Counted from the first letter of the stretch, positions 43,524-53,608 are shown. The stretch is 64,000 nt of DNA from Thiohalocapsa sp964524185 (GCA_964524185.1 CAZGCI010000004.1:16407-80406); one strand, 5' to 3'. The notes: generated by a model from the sequence alone, not told the origin. A program made the numbers and translations.

Positions 43524-46343
43524 ATGACCGATTCTGTTGCCGATCCCGCCGAGCGCCTCGAGCTGTCTGCTCCTAGCGCTGAGAAGGACATCGCGCTCTT
43601 TGCCAATCTGCTCGGAGACGTGTTGCGCGAGCACAGCCGCAAGCGTGTGCTGGTGGTGGTGGAGCGCTTGCGCGATGGCTTCTTGGCCCTGCGCGAGCAG
43701 GATGACCCGGAACTGCGCGACAAGCTCATGAAGCGCATCGACCAGCTGGACCCACAAACGCTGTCCGAGGTCATCCGCGCCTACACCATCTATTTCTCGC
43801 TTGCACACATCGCCGAAGAGGTGCAGAGCTTTCTGGCCAGGCGGACCCGCATCAGCGCCGGCGGGCGGCTTTGGCGCGGGTCCTTCGACCATACCCTGCG
43901 GCAGTTCGCGGAAGAGGGGGTGAGTGCCGAGCGCTTCCAACGCCTGCTGGATCGGCTGCTCTATCTACCCGTCTTCACCGCCCACCCCACAGAGGCGAAG
44001 CGGCGCACCACGCTGGAGACCCAGCGGCGTATCTTTCTGCTCATGCTGGACTGGCGGCGCTCGGTGCTGAACGCCGAAGAAGAGCAGGACCGCATGGCGG
44101 AGATCGTCCGCGAGATCCAGATTCTCTGGAAGACGGACGAGGTCCGCGTGCACAAGCCCCAGGTGACGGATGAGGTGCGCCAGGGGCTGTATTTCTTCCA
44201 TGCGTCCCTGTTTGAGACCCTGCCCCGCATCTATGCCAACCTGGAGCGGGCCGTGCGCCGCGCCTATGGGCCGGCGTCAGGCATCCAGGTACCCAGCTTT
44301 GTCGCCTTCGGCTCTTGGATCGGTGGGGACCGCGACGGCAACCCGTTCGTGAAGCCCGACACGACCGCGCTTGCGGTGCGCATGCACTGCGAGCAGGCAC
44401 TCTCGGAGTACATTCGCCGGGTTGCCCTGCTGACCCGCATCCTCAGCCACTCCAACACCCTGGTGCAGCCATCACAGGCCTTCCTGGACAGCCTGGATGA
44501 CGACGAAGACTACTGGCTCGGCGCCATGGGCCAGACCCCTCGGCGCTATTACCACGAGCCCTATCGGCGCAAGCTTGCCATCGTGCACCATCGGCTCGAG
44601 ACCAATCTGGCACGGGTGCAGGCGCGCATCGAGCATCCCGAGGTGCCGACGGACATCGTCAAGGGCTACGACGATGCCGAGTCACTGCTCGCCGACCTGT
44701 ACCTGATTCGCGACTCCCTGGTGAGTCACGGTGATGCCAGCGCCGCCGACGGCCCGCTGACAGAGCTGATCCGGCTGGTCGAGAGCTTTGGCTTCCACTT
44801 GGTTCAGCTCGATGTGCGCCAAGAGTCCACCCGGCACACGGCGGCGGTCACCGAGCTCTTCGCCCGCCAGCCCGGCGCACCTTTCTACGAGTCCTATTCC
44901 GAGGCGCAGAAGCTGCAGGCGCTCGCGGATGCCATCGCCCACCCCTATCCCTTTCTCATCGACACCGGGACCCTCACCCCCGAGACCCGGGAGACCCTGG
45001 AGGTCTTCGAGGTGATGGCCCGCATGCGTGCGGAGATCAGCGAGCACGTCTTCGGCGCCTACGTCATTTCCATGACCCACCGCGCGAGCCACATCATGGA
45101 AGTGATGCTGCTGGCCCGTCTGGCGGGGCTCGCCGGCAAGACGCCCCAGGGCTGGCATTGCCACATTCGTATCGCGCCCCTGTTCGAGACCATCGATGAT
45201 CTGGAGCGCATCGATGCGGTCATGTCGGCGCTGTTCGACAACGAGACCTATGCAGCGCTGCTGCAGGCGTCGGGGAACCTGCAGGAGGTGATGCTCGGCT
45301 ACTCGGACTCCTGCAAGGACGGCGGCATTCTGTCTTCCGCCTGGAACCTGTTCGAGGCGCAGGAGAAGATCGTCGCGCTGGCCGAACAGCGCGGCGTGCA
45401 ATGCCGGCTGTTCCATGGCCGCGGCGGCACCATTGGCCGGGGCGGCGGACCGACGCATGAGGCCATTCTGTCTCAGCCCGACGACACCGTGCATGGGCAG
45501 ATCAAGTTCACCGAGCAGGGCGAGGTGCTCTCCTACCGCTATGCGAACCCGGAGACCGCCCTGTATGAGCTCACCATGGGCATCAGTGGGCTGATCAAGG
45601 CCAGCCGCTGTGTCATCGAGCCGCCGCCCAAGCCGCGCAAGGACTACCTAGGCATCATGGCGGAGCTGGCCGGCTTCGGCGAGGAGGCCTACCGGGGGCT
45701 CGTGGACGCCGAGGGCCTTTTGGACTACTTCTACGAGGCCACGCCCGTCGACGCCATCGCGCTGTTGAATATCGGCTCACGGCCGTCGCACCGCAAAAAG
45801 GCGGACCGCTCGCTCAACTCCATCCGCGCCATCCCCTGGGTGTTCGGCTGGGCCCAGTCGCGCCATACGCTGCCGGCGTGGTACGGCATCGGCAGCGCCA
45901 TCGAGCGCTGGCGCGGCAGCGACCTGGAGCGCCTCGCCAAGCTCCAGAAGATGTACGAGGAGTGGCCCTTCTTTCGCGCCATACTCAGCAACACCCAAAT
46001 GTCGCTGTTCAAGGCGGAGATGCATATCGCCGCAAACTACACCCAGCTCGCGTCCGACGCCGGGCGTGCCGCGCGCATCTACCGGCTCATCAGTGCCGAG
46101 TACGAGCGCACCCGCACACAAGTGCTGAACATCGCCGGCCTGCACGGCCTCATGGAAGAGACGCCCGACCTTCAGCTCTCTCTGGCCCGGCGCAACACCT
46201 ACCTAGACCCCCTCAACCACCTGCAGATCGCGCTGCTGCAGCGCTACCGAGCCAGCGCCGACCAGGATGACCGCGAGCAATGGCTGGACCCGCTGCTACG
46301 CTCCATCAATGCCATTGCCGCGGGCATGCGCAACACCGGTTGA
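43524..46343 (+). CDS. ppc: Phosphoenolpyruvate carboxylase
   Basis: 939-residue anaplerotic enzyme forming oxaloacetate from PEP and bicarbonate. Catalytic and binding motifs are intact: VFTAHPTEAKRRTT (essential His), GYSDSCKDGG, FHGRGGTIGRGGGPTH and the invariant C-terminal RNTG. The length is slightly above the 883 residues of E. coli. It is monocistronic, converging on gmd across 89 bp. Confidence 0.97.
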   Translation: MTDSVADPAERLELSAPSAEKDIALFANLLGDVLREHSRKRVLVVVERLRDGFLALREQDDPELRDKLMKRIDQLDPQTLSEVIRAYTIYFSLAHIAEEVQSFLARRTRISAGGRLWRGSFDHTLRQFAEEGVSAERFQRLLDRLLYLPVFTAHPTEAKRRTTLETQRRIFLLMLDWRRSVLNAEEEQDRMAEIVREIQILWKTDEVRVHKPQVTDEVRQGLYFFHASLFETLPRIYANLERAVRRAYGPASGIQVPSFVAFGSWIGGDRDGNPFVKPDTTALAVRMHCEQALSEYIRRVALLTRILSHSNTLVQPSQAFLDSLDDDEDYWLGAMGQTPRRYYHEPYRRKLAIVHHRLETNLARVQARIEHPEVPTDIVKGYDDAESLLADLYLIRDSLVSHGDASAADGPLTELIRLVESFGFHLVQLDVRQESTRHTAAVTELFARQPGAPFYESYSEAQKLQALADAIAHPYPFLIDTGTLTPETRETLEVFEVMARMRAEISEHVFGAYVISMTHRASHIMEVMLLARLAGLAGKTPQGWHCHIRIAPLFETIDDLERIDAVMSALFDNETYAALLQASGNLQEVMLGYSDSCKDGGILSSAWNLFEAQEKIVALAEQRGVQCRLFHGRGGTIGRGGGPTHEAILSQPDDTVHGQIKFTEQGEVLSYRYANPETALYELTMGISGLIKASRCVIEPPPKPRKDYLGIMAELAGFGEEAYRGLVDAEGLLDYFYEATPVDAIALLNIGSRPSHRKKADRSLNSIRAIPWVFGWAQSRHTLPAWYGIGSAIERWRGSDLERLAKLQKMYEEWPFFRAILSNTQMSLFKAEMHIAANYTQLASDAGRAARIYRLISAEYERTRTQVLNIAGLHGLMEETPDLQLSLARRNTYLDPLNHLQIALLQRYRASADQDDREQWLDPLLRSINAIAAGMRNTG

Positions 46344-46432
46344 GCGGGCTGCTGCGGCGGCGGGCGCCCCAGTAGGGGCCCAACAACTCGCGGCCCCATG
46401 CAAGCCGCTGGGGTGCTCGAGCGGGACTCGAC

Positions 46433-47518
46433 CTACTCGTTGCGGTGGAGCACGCGGTAGCCTTCGCGGGCGCACAGGGCATCACGCTCGGCCTCGGCGA
46501 GGTCGCTCTGCATCATGTCCTGCACCAGTTCTTCGAAGGACACCTGCGGTGACCAGCCGAGCTTCTCGCGCGCCTTGGTGGGATCGCCGAGGAGGGTTTC
46601 GACCTCCGTGGGGCGGAAGTAGCGCGGGTCCACGGAGACAATGCAGTTGCCATTACTTGCGTCGTAGCCCTTCTCGTCGGCGCCCTCACCCTCCCAGCGG
46701 ACGCTGATGTCCACGGCGGCCGCGGCCGCGGCGACAAAGTCACGGACCGAATACTGCCGCCCGGTGGCGATGACGAAGTCCTCGGGCTGCTCTTGTTGCA
46801 ACATCAGCCACTGCATGAGCACGTAGTCTTTCGCGTGGCCCCAGTCGCGCTTGGCATCGAGGTTCCCGAGGTAGAGCCGCTCCTGCAAGCCGAGCTTGAT
46901 GCGGGCCATGGCGCGGGTGATCTTGCGCGTGACGAAGGTTTCGCCGCGGATGGGGCTCTCGTGGTTGAAGAGGATGCCGTTGCACGCGTACAGGCCATAG
47001 GCCTCGCGGTAGTTGACCGTGATCCAGTAGGCATACAGCTTGGCCGCGGCGTAGGGGGAGCGCGGGTAGAACGGCGTGGTCTCACGCTGCGGAATCTCCT
47101 GGACCTTGCCGAAGAGCTCCGACGTGGAGGCCTGATAGAAGCGGGTGGTGCCCTCCAGGCCGAGGATGCGAATGGCCTCCAGCAGGCGCAGGGTGCCAAG
47201 GGCGTCGGAGTTGGCGGTGTACTCGGGCTCTTCGAAGGAGACGGCAACGTGACTCTGGGCGGCAAGGTTGTAGAGCTCGTCGGGCCGCACCTGCTGCATG
47301 ATACGGATCAGGCTGGAGGAGTCGGTGAGATCCCCGTGGTGGAGGATGAAGCGCTGGTTGGGCTCGTGGGGATCCTGGTACAGGTGGTCGATGCGGTCGG
47401 TGTTGAACAGCGAGCTGCGCCGCTTGATGCCGTGCACCTCGTAGCCCTTCTCCAAGAGAAGCTCCGCCAGATAGGCGCCGTCCTGGCCAGTGATACCAGT
47501 GATCAAAGCCTTTTTCAC
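46433..47518 (-). CDS. gmd: GDP-mannose 4,6-dehydratase
   Basis: 361-residue extended SDR converting GDP-mannose to GDP-4-keto-6-deoxymannose. NADP motif TGITGQDGAYLAELL, catalytic Tyr156/Lys160 in SPYAAAK, and ILFNHESPIRGETFVTRKI are family signatures. It is last in the sugar cluster, 99 bp after fcl, whose product uses its product. Confidence 0.96.
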   Translation of the reverse strand: MKKALITGITGQDGAYLAELLLEKGYEVHGIKRRSSLFNTDRIDHLYQDPHEPNQRFILHHGDLTDSSSLIRIMQQVRPDELYNLAAQSHVAVSFEEPEYTANSDALGTLRLLEAIRILGLEGTTRFYQASTSELFGKVQEIPQRETTPFYPRSPYAAAKLYAYWITVNYREAYGLYACNGILFNHESPIRGETFVTRKITRAMARIKLGLQERLYLGNLDAKRDWGHAKDYVLMQWLMLQQEQPEDFVIATGRQYSVRDFVAAAAAAVDISVRWEGEGADEKGYDASNGNCIVSVDPRYFRPTEVETLLGDPTKAREKLGWSPQVSFEELVQDMMQSDLAEAERDALCAREGYRVLHRNE

Positions 47519-47617
47519 TTAATGGGTACTCCCGCTGTCTTGTGATGCGCGCTGTATCGCGAGGTGAAGCGTCACCGAGCCAATCTTTGTGTCCACGATG
47601 AGGTGCTCCCCATCGGC

Positions 47618-48598
47618 TCAAGCGCGCAGCTCGGCTTGGTGTGCAAGGAACCAGTCATACGCCTGCGCCAGTCCGTCGCGCAGGTCAATGCGCGCGTGCC
47701 AGCCTAGGCGCGCGAGTCTGCTGACATCCAGCAGCTTGCGCGGGGTGCCATCCGGCTTCGAGCGGTCGAAGTGGATCTCGCCGGAGAAGCCCGTCACTTC
47801 ACCCACCAGCGTGGCCAGCTCGGCAATGGTAACGTCGACACCCGTACCGACGTTGATGTGCGAGCTGCGCGGCTCCGTGTGTGTTTGATAGATGCCCGGT
47901 TCCAGGCCCATGACGTGGAGGCAGGCGGCGGCCATGTCGTCCACGTGCAGGAACTCCCGCCGGGGCGTGCCGCTGCCCCAGACCATCACCTGCGCAGCCC
48001 CACTGACCTTGGCCTCGTGGAACTTGCGGATCAGCGCCGGGATGACGTGGCTGTTGGCCAGGTCGAAGTTGTCGCCGGGGCCGTAGAGGTTGGTCGGCAT
48101 CACGCTGCGGAAATCCGTATCGTGCTGCCGATTGTAAGACTCGCACAGCTTGATGCCGGCGATCTTGGCGATGGCATAGGGCTCGTTCGTGGGCTCCAGC
48201 GTGCCGGTGAGGAGCGCATCCTCGCGCATGGGCTGCGCAGCGAGCCGCGGGTAGATACAGGAGCTGCCCAGGAACAACAGGCGTTCCACACCCTGCCGCC
48301 AGGCAGCGTGAATGACGTTGGCCTCGATCATCAAGTTGGCGTAGATGAAGTCAGCGGGGTAGGTGTCGTTGGCGTGGATGCCGCCCACTTTGGCCGCAGC
48401 CAGATACACCTGCGCCGGCCGCTCGGCAGCGAAGAAGCTCGCCACCGCCGCCTGGCACGTGAGGTCGAGCTCGCTGTGGGTGCGGGTGAGGATGTGTTTG
48501 TGCCCGGCGGCCTGCAGGGCACGCACCAACGCGGCGCCCACCATGCCGCGGTGGCCGGCGACGTAGATCGGGCGCTGGGGGTCGATGTGCTCGGGCAT
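47618..48598 (-). CDS. fcl: GDP-L-fucose synthase
   Basis: 326-residue epimerase/reductase completing GDP-L-fucose. NADP motif VAGHRGMVGAALVRAL; LFLGSSCIYPRLAAQPMRE; active-site YAIAKIAG; and NLYGPGDNFD match Fcl/WcaG. It sits between rfbC (72 bp) and gmd on the minus strand. Confidence 0.95.
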   Translation of the reverse strand: MPEHIDPQRPIYVAGHRGMVGAALVRALQAAGHKHILTRTHSELDLTCQAAVASFFAAERPAQVYLAAAKVGGIHANDTYPADFIYANLMIEANVIHAAWRQGVERLLFLGSSCIYPRLAAQPMREDALLTGTLEPTNEPYAIAKIAGIKLCESYNRQHDTDFRSVMPTNLYGPGDNFDLANSHVIPALIRKFHEAKVSGAAQVMVWGSGTPRREFLHVDDMAAACLHVMGLEPGIYQTHTEPRSSHINVGTGVDVTIAELATLVGEVTGFSGEIHFDRSKPDGTPRKLLDVSRLARLGWHARIDLRDGLAQAYDWFLAHQAELRA

Positions 48599-48670
48599 GG
48601 CTCCTCTTCAGCGCCGGTGGCAACAGGCGCCTGCTGGCTGCGGCTGTGTGGGCATCTTGGGCACGTGGTG

Positions 48671-49222
48671 TCAGTCCGGCAGCCGTTCCCGCGGGATGTC
48701 TCGCAGGCAGGGGGCGTCACGGTCCTTCTCCGACAGCGTGAGCCCACCGACGCTGGGCCAGTCGATGCCGATGTCCGGGTCATCCCAACGCACCGCGAAC
48801 TGCGTTTCCGGGTGATAGAGATCCGTGCACTTGTAGCTGAACAGCGCCGTGTCCGAGAGCACCAGAAAGCCATGCAGAAAGCCCGACGGCACCCACAGCT
48901 GGTGTTTGTTCTCGCCGGTGAGGTGGGCGGCGGTCCAGCGACCGAAGTGGGCCGAGCTACGGCGCACGTCGACGGCGACGTCGAAGACTTCGCCGAAGAT
49001 CACCTGGACCAGCTTGCCCTGGCCATGCGGGTGCTGGATGTGCATGCCGCGGAGCGTCCCGCGAGCGGAGTAAGACATGTTGTCCTGCACAAACTCGGCG
49101 TCGATACCCGCCTCGCGGTAACGCTCCCGCTGCCAGCTCTCGACGAACCAGCCACGGGCATCGCCGTGCACCTTGGGCGCCATGAGCAGCACATCCGGCA
49201 ATGCAGTCGGTGTGACCTTCAT
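48671..49222 (-). CDS. rfbC: dTDP-4-dehydrorhamnose 3,5-epimerase
   Basis: 183-residue cupin-fold epimerase. Motifs: ARGTLRGMHIQHPHGQGKLVQV (catalytic His region), GEVFDVAVDVR and WVPSGFLHGFLVLSD. It overlaps the rfbA stop by 4 bp on the minus strand, so the two are coupled. Confidence 0.95.
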   Translation of the reverse strand: MKVTPTALPDVLLMAPKVHGDARGWFVESWQRERYREAGIDAEFVQDNMSYSARGTLRGMHIQHPHGQGKLVQVIFGEVFDVAVDVRRSSAHFGRWTAAHLTGENKHQLWVPSGFLHGFLVLSDTALFSYKCTDLYHPETQFAVRWDDPDIGIDWPSVGGLTLSEKDRDAPCLRDIPRERLPD

Positions 49223-50103
49223 GGCTCCTGCTCCCGGTGCAGCAGGCTCAAGAGGTATTCACCATAGCCGCTCTTGCGCAAGGGCTCGGCGATGGCCATG
49301 AGTTGGTCGGCGTCGATCCAACGCTGTTGGTAGGCGACCTCTTCGGGCGCGCACACCTTGAGCCCCTGGCGTTGCTCGATGGTCTCGATGAAGTTGGCGG
49401 CCTGGATCAAAGACTCGTGCGTCCCGGTATCGAGCCAGGCGATGCCGCGGCCGAGGCGCTCCAGCCGCAGCGCGCCCTGCGCCAAGTAGCAGCGGTTCAA
49501 ATCGGTGATCTCGAACTCGCCGCGCGGTGAGGGCGCCAGCTCCGCGGCTAAGCCGCAGGCCTGCGCGTCGTAGAAGTAGATGCCCGTCACGGCATAGTTG
49601 GATTTCGGCTTGGCGGGCTTTTCTTCCAGGCCGATGACGCTGCCGTCGCGGGCGAATTCAGCGACGCCGTAGCGCTCCGGGTCCCGCACCCAGTAGCCGA
49701 ATACCGTGGCGCCCTCGGTTTGCTCGGAGGCCGCCTTCAGGCTGTTGATGAGCCCGTGACCGTAGAAGATGTTGTCGCCAAGGATGAGGCAGCTCGGCTG
49801 CCCGTCGACGAAGTCGCGGCCGATGATGAAGGCCTGCGCAAGGCCCTGCGGCTGTGGCTGCATGGCGTAGTCGAGGGCGATGCCCCACTGGCTGCCGTCG
49901 CCGAGCAGGGCGCGGAAAGCCGGCGCGTCCCGCGGTGTGGTGATGATCAGGATCTCGCGCATGCCGGCCATCATCAGCACCGACAGCGGGTAGTAGATCA
50001 TCGGCTTGTCGTACACCGGCAGCAGCTGCTTACTGAGCGAAAGCGTCAGCGGATGCAGCCGCGTGCCGGCGCCGCCGGCGAGGATGATGCCTTTGCGCGT
50101 CAT
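49219..50103 (-). CDS. rfbA: Glucose-1-phosphate thymidylyltransferase
   Basis: 294-residue enzyme making dTDP-glucose. Nucleotidyltransferase signature ILAGGAGTRLHPLTLSLSKQ, LLPVYDKPMIYYPLSVLM, GDNIFYGHGL and LEEKPAKPKSNYAVTGIYF. The start at 50103 begins MTRKGIILAGG; an upstream ATG at 50196 overlaps the end of rfbB and is unlikely. Confidence 0.96.
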   Translation of the reverse strand: MTRKGIILAGGAGTRLHPLTLSLSKQLLPVYDKPMIYYPLSVLMMAGMREILIITTPRDAPAFRALLGDGSQWGIALDYAMQPQPQGLAQAFIIGRDFVDGQPSCLILGDNIFYGHGLINSLKAASEQTEGATVFGYWVRDPERYGVAEFARDGSVIGLEEKPAKPKSNYAVTGIYFYDAQACGLAAELAPSPRGEFEITDLNRCYLAQGALRLERLGRGIAWLDTGTHESLIQAANFIETIEQRQGLKVCAPEEVAYQQRWIDADQLMAIAEPLRKSGYGEYLLSLLHREQEP

Positions 50104-50158
50104 GCCGTGTCTTCCAAGGCCGTTGTCCAGGTGCTTGTCTGCGTCTGGTCGGCGCGGC

Positions 50159-51226
50159 TTAGGCCATTGCCGCGGCAGTGCCCAAACGCTGACCACGATA
50201 GCTGCCGTCCATCACCCGCTGCACCCAGGCCTGGTTGTCCAAGTACCACTGCAGCGTGCGTGCCAGCCCGGTCTCAAAGGTCTCCTGCGGCGCCCAACCC
50301 AGCTCGCGCTGGAGCTTGGAGGCGTCGATGGCGTAGCGCTGGTCGTGACCGGGGCGGTCGGTGACGAACTGTTTCAGGCGCGCATGCGGCCGGTTTGGCG
50401 AGTGGGGTAGGGCCTCATCGAGCAACGCGCAGAGCGTGTCGACCACCTCGAGGTTGGTCCTCTCGCTGTTGCCGCCGACGTTGTAGACGGCGCCCGGACG
50501 ACCTGCCGCCAGGACCCGGGCGATGGCCCGGCAGTGGTCCTCGACGTAGAGCCAGTCACGCACATTGGAGCCGTCGCCGTAGATGGGCAGGGGCTCGCCG
50601 GCACGTGCCTTGGCGATCATCAGCGGAATCAGCTTCTCCGGAAACTGATAGGGCCCGTAGTTGTTGGAGCAGTTGGTGGTGAGCACGGGCAGGCCATAGG
50701 TGTGGTGCCAGGCCCGCACCAGGTGGTCCGATGCCGCCTTGGAGGCGGAATAGGGCGAATTCGGCGCATAGGGCGTGGCCTCAGTGAAGGCGCCGGTGGG
50801 GCCGAGTGAGCCATAGACCTCGTCCGTGGACACGTGCAGAAAGCGGAAGGCCGCTCGGGCCTCGGCCGCCAGCCCGCGCCAATGGGCGAGGGCGCAGTCC
50901 AGTAGGTGGAAGGTGCCGACGACATTGGTCTCGATGAATGCCGCCGGGCCGTCGATGGAGCGGTCCACATGGCTCTCGGCGGCGAAGTTCACCACGGCGT
51001 CCACCGCGTGCTCGCGCAGCAACTGGGCGACCAGCGCACGATCGCCGATATCGCCGTGCACGAAACGATGCCGCGGGTGGTCCCGCAGCGAGGCGAGGGT
51101 ATCGGGATTACCGGCGTAGGTGAGCCGATCGAGGTTGATGATGCGGTCATCCGTGCTCGCCAAGACGTGCAGGACGAAGTTGCCGCCGATGAAGCCGGCG
51201 CCGCCAGTGACGAGGAGGGTCTTCAT
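50159..51226 (-). CDS. rfbB: dTDP-glucose 4,6-dehydratase
   Basis: 355-residue extended SDR. NAD motif VTGGAGFIGGNFV, AAESHVDRSIDGPAAF, active-site YSASKAASDHLVRAW and TNCSNNYGPYQFPEKLIPL are canonical. It is first in the rfbB-rfbA-rfbC-fcl-gmd series. An 8-bp inverted repeat lies 26 bp upstream of the start. Confidence 0.96.
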   Translation of the reverse strand: MKTLLVTGGAGFIGGNFVLHVLASTDDRIINLDRLTYAGNPDTLASLRDHPRHRFVHGDIGDRALVAQLLREHAVDAVVNFAAESHVDRSIDGPAAFIETNVVGTFHLLDCALAHWRGLAAEARAAFRFLHVSTDEVYGSLGPTGAFTEATPYAPNSPYSASKAASDHLVRAWHHTYGLPVLTTNCSNNYGPYQFPEKLIPLMIAKARAGEPLPIYGDGSNVRDWLYVEDHCRAIARVLAAGRPGAVYNVGGNSERTNLEVVDTLCALLDEALPHSPNRPHARLKQFVTDRPGHDQRYAIDASKLQRELGWAPQETFETGLARTLQWYLDNQAWVQRVMDGSYRGQRLGTAAAMA

Positions 51227-51251
51227 ACCTGGGGTGGATGCCGTTGAGTCG

Positions 51252-51281
51252 GTGGTAAGCGGCCGGCGCGAATCTTACCAC
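51252..51281 (-). promoter_or_regulatory. Inverted repeat between relA and rfbB
   Basis: GTGGTAAG at 51252-51259 and CTTACCAC at 51274-51281 are perfect complements with a 14-bp spacer. Candidate operator for the sugar operon, or a transcript hairpin after relA. Confidence 0.4.
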
Positions 51282-51309
51282 GCCGCAGTCAGGGCTTCCG
51301 GCAGACCGG

Positions 51310-53550
51310 TCATTGCGCCCGCCGCACGGCGAGCACATCCGGCAGCTGCTTCAAGCGGGCAATCAGGCGCTCCAGATGCGCCGCATCCGTCACCGCGACG
51401 GTGAAGCGCATGTGGGCAATGTCGCTGGTGGGGTCGGTGCGGGTGTCGCTGCCGAGCACATTGGCGTCGGCGTCGGCCAGGGCCGAGGAGATGTCGCGCA
51501 AGAGGCCGCGGCGGTCAGCCGCCGACAGCTCCACGCCCACCGGATAGCTGGTCTCCGTCGGCTGGTCCGCCCAACTCACTTCGACGAGTCGCTCGCGCTC
51601 GGCGTCGGTGAGCTTCAGAATTTCGCGGCAGTTGCGCCGGTGCACGATCACGCCGCGGCCGACGCTCACATAGCCCACCAGCTTGTCATAGGGCACCGGT
51701 CGGCAGCAGGCGGCCATGTGCGTCATGAGGTCACCGACGCCCGCCACCACCACCTCCGAGCGCCCGGCGGTCTCGCGCGGGGGGGCCGGTGAGCGCGTCA
51801 GCGGCAGTGCGTCCGGCGCCTCCCGGCGCTCCGCCCGCGGCGCACCCACCTGCCGCGCCACCTGGCCCGCGGCAAGGTCACCGCGGCCGACGGCCGCGAA
51901 TAGGTCGTCGCCCGTTTTCAGATTGAACCGCTGCGCGAGCTGCTCCCACTGCGGCGCCGCCTCGATGCCGAGCCGGGTCAGCTCGCGCTCCAGGACCGCA
52001 CGCCCCTCGCTCAGGTGTCGGTCGAAGTCCTGCTGCTTGAACCACTGCCGGACCCGGTTGCGTGCCCGGGACGTCACCATGTAGCCGTGATGGACGCTCA
52101 GCCAGTCGCGGCTCGGCTGGGCGTGCTTCTGGGTCAGGATCTCCACCGTCTCGCCGCTGTGCAGCTGATAGGTGAGCGGCACCATGCGTCCCTCGACGCG
52201 AGCCCCGCGGCAGCGATGGCCAATCTCGGAGTGGATGGCATAGGCGAAGTCGAGCGGTGTGGCCCCGCGCGGCAGCTCCACCACCTTCGCCTGGGGGGTG
52301 AGCACGTAGACGTGGGCGGGGGCCAGCTCGCCGTCGAGGGCTGGTGTTGCAGCAGCGTCGCGCTGGTCGTCGTCGCCGGCCTGTTCCAGCCAATGGCGCA
52401 TGGACACGATGCGCCGCTGGAAATCCGGATCGTGCCCCTTGGCCTCTTTATAGGCCCAGTGCGCGGCAACACCATATTCGGCATGCTCGTGCATGGCGTG
52501 GGTGCGGATCTGGACCTCTAGCGGTTTGTCTTCTGGGCCGACGACGGCGGTGTGCAGGGATTGGTAGTGATTGCCCTTGGGCGTGGCGATGTAGTCGTCG
52601 AACTCCGACGGGATGTGCGCCCAGAGTCCGTGTACCACGCCCAGGGCCGAATAGCAGGCGGGCACGTCGTCGACGAGTATGCGCACCGCGCGCAAGTCGA
52701 AGATCTGGTCGATATCCACGCCCTTGCGCTGCATCTTGCGCCAAATGCTGTAGATATGTTTCGGTCGGCCTGTGACCTCCGCCTGGATGCCGACGGCGGC
52801 AAGCTCCGCGCGCAGCGCCTCCAGCACCCGGGCGATATAGCCTTGACGCGCGTCACGGCGCTCGGCAAGCGCCTCGGCGATGTCCCGGTAGGTTGCGGGC
52901 TCGGCGACGCGCAGGGCCAGGTCTTCCAGCTCCCACTTGAGCTGCCAAACGCCGAGCCGGTTGGCCAGCGGCGCGTACACGCGGCGGGTGTCCGCGGCGA
53001 TCTCCAGCTGGCGTTCCCGCGCCAAGTCCTTGGCTTGGCGCAGCAGCTGCAGCTGGTTGGCAAGCACCACCAACACCACGCGCACGTCCTCGCCAATCCC
53101 GAGCAGCATGCGGCGCAGGTTCTCTTCCCGCGCCAATCGATTGCGCGCGGCGCGCTTGCCGCCTTCGGCGATGTACTCGACGCGGGTGAGCTGCTCGATG
53201 CGCGCGAGGTCGGCGCTCATCCGCACGGGGCCTGCGCCGAGGGCCTCCGCGGCCGTTGCTTGCACCTGGCTGTCGTCGCCGAGGCAACCCTGTATCAGCG
53301 CGGCACACAATGTATCGGCATCCAGGCGCAGGCCGAATAGGATGTCTGCGGCGGCGAGACGGTGGCGTACAGTGCTCTCGCCCGTCTCCAACAGCGTATT
53401 GCCGTGACAGTGGAGCAGCAGCTCGCCAGCGGCGCTGAGGCGTTGGTGGGCGTCGGCGGCGTAGCGGTCGGCGACGCGCAGAAGCCAACGGCGCACCGCG
53501 GCCTCATCATCCTCGACCTGTTCGGGGAGCTTGGTGTCGGTCTGAACCAT
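51310..53550 (-). CDS. relA: (p)ppGpp synthetase RelA
   Basis: 746-residue stringent-response enzyme. The N-terminal HD region is degenerate (ALIQGCLGDD where hydrolases have HD and ED residues), arguing for synthetase-only RelA rather than SpoT. The synthetase domain has RPKHIYSIWRKM, SEFDDYIATPKGNHYQSLHT and HAEYGVAAHWAYKE. TGS (ATPLDFAYAIHSEIGHRCRG) and a C-terminal ACT domain (about 665-746) follow. It lies 58 bp after the DUF1015 gene on the same strand. Confidence 0.93.
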   Translation of the reverse strand: MVQTDTKLPEQVEDDEAAVRRWLLRVADRYAADAHQRLSAAGELLLHCHGNTLLETGESTVRHRLAAADILFGLRLDADTLCAALIQGCLGDDSQVQATAAEALGAGPVRMSADLARIEQLTRVEYIAEGGKRAARNRLAREENLRRMLLGIGEDVRVVLVVLANQLQLLRQAKDLARERQLEIAADTRRVYAPLANRLGVWQLKWELEDLALRVAEPATYRDIAEALAERRDARQGYIARVLEALRAELAAVGIQAEVTGRPKHIYSIWRKMQRKGVDIDQIFDLRAVRILVDDVPACYSALGVVHGLWAHIPSEFDDYIATPKGNHYQSLHTAVVGPEDKPLEVQIRTHAMHEHAEYGVAAHWAYKEAKGHDPDFQRRIVSMRHWLEQAGDDDQRDAAATPALDGELAPAHVYVLTPQAKVVELPRGATPLDFAYAIHSEIGHRCRGARVEGRMVPLTYQLHSGETVEILTQKHAQPSRDWLSVHHGYMVTSRARNRVRQWFKQQDFDRHLSEGRAVLERELTRLGIEAAPQWEQLAQRFNLKTGDDLFAAVGRGDLAAGQVARQVGAPRAERREAPDALPLTRSPAPPRETAGRSEVVVAGVGDLMTHMAACCRPVPYDKLVGYVSVGRGVIVHRRNCREILKLTDAERERLVEVSWADQPTETSYPVGVELSAADRRGLLRDISSALADADANVLGSDTRTDPTSDIAHMRFTVAVTDAAHLERLIARLKQLPDVLAVRRAQ

Positions 53551-53608
53551 GACTCAGCATAGGCCGCGTCCCCGTGCCGCGCTCGCGGCCACCAGAGACC
53601 CAGCCCGC

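Noticed and set aside
47771..49267. 498-codon open frame on the plus strand
   Set aside because: It lies fully opposite fcl and rfbC, which have clear family motifs. Such long antisense frames are expected in high-GC DNA.
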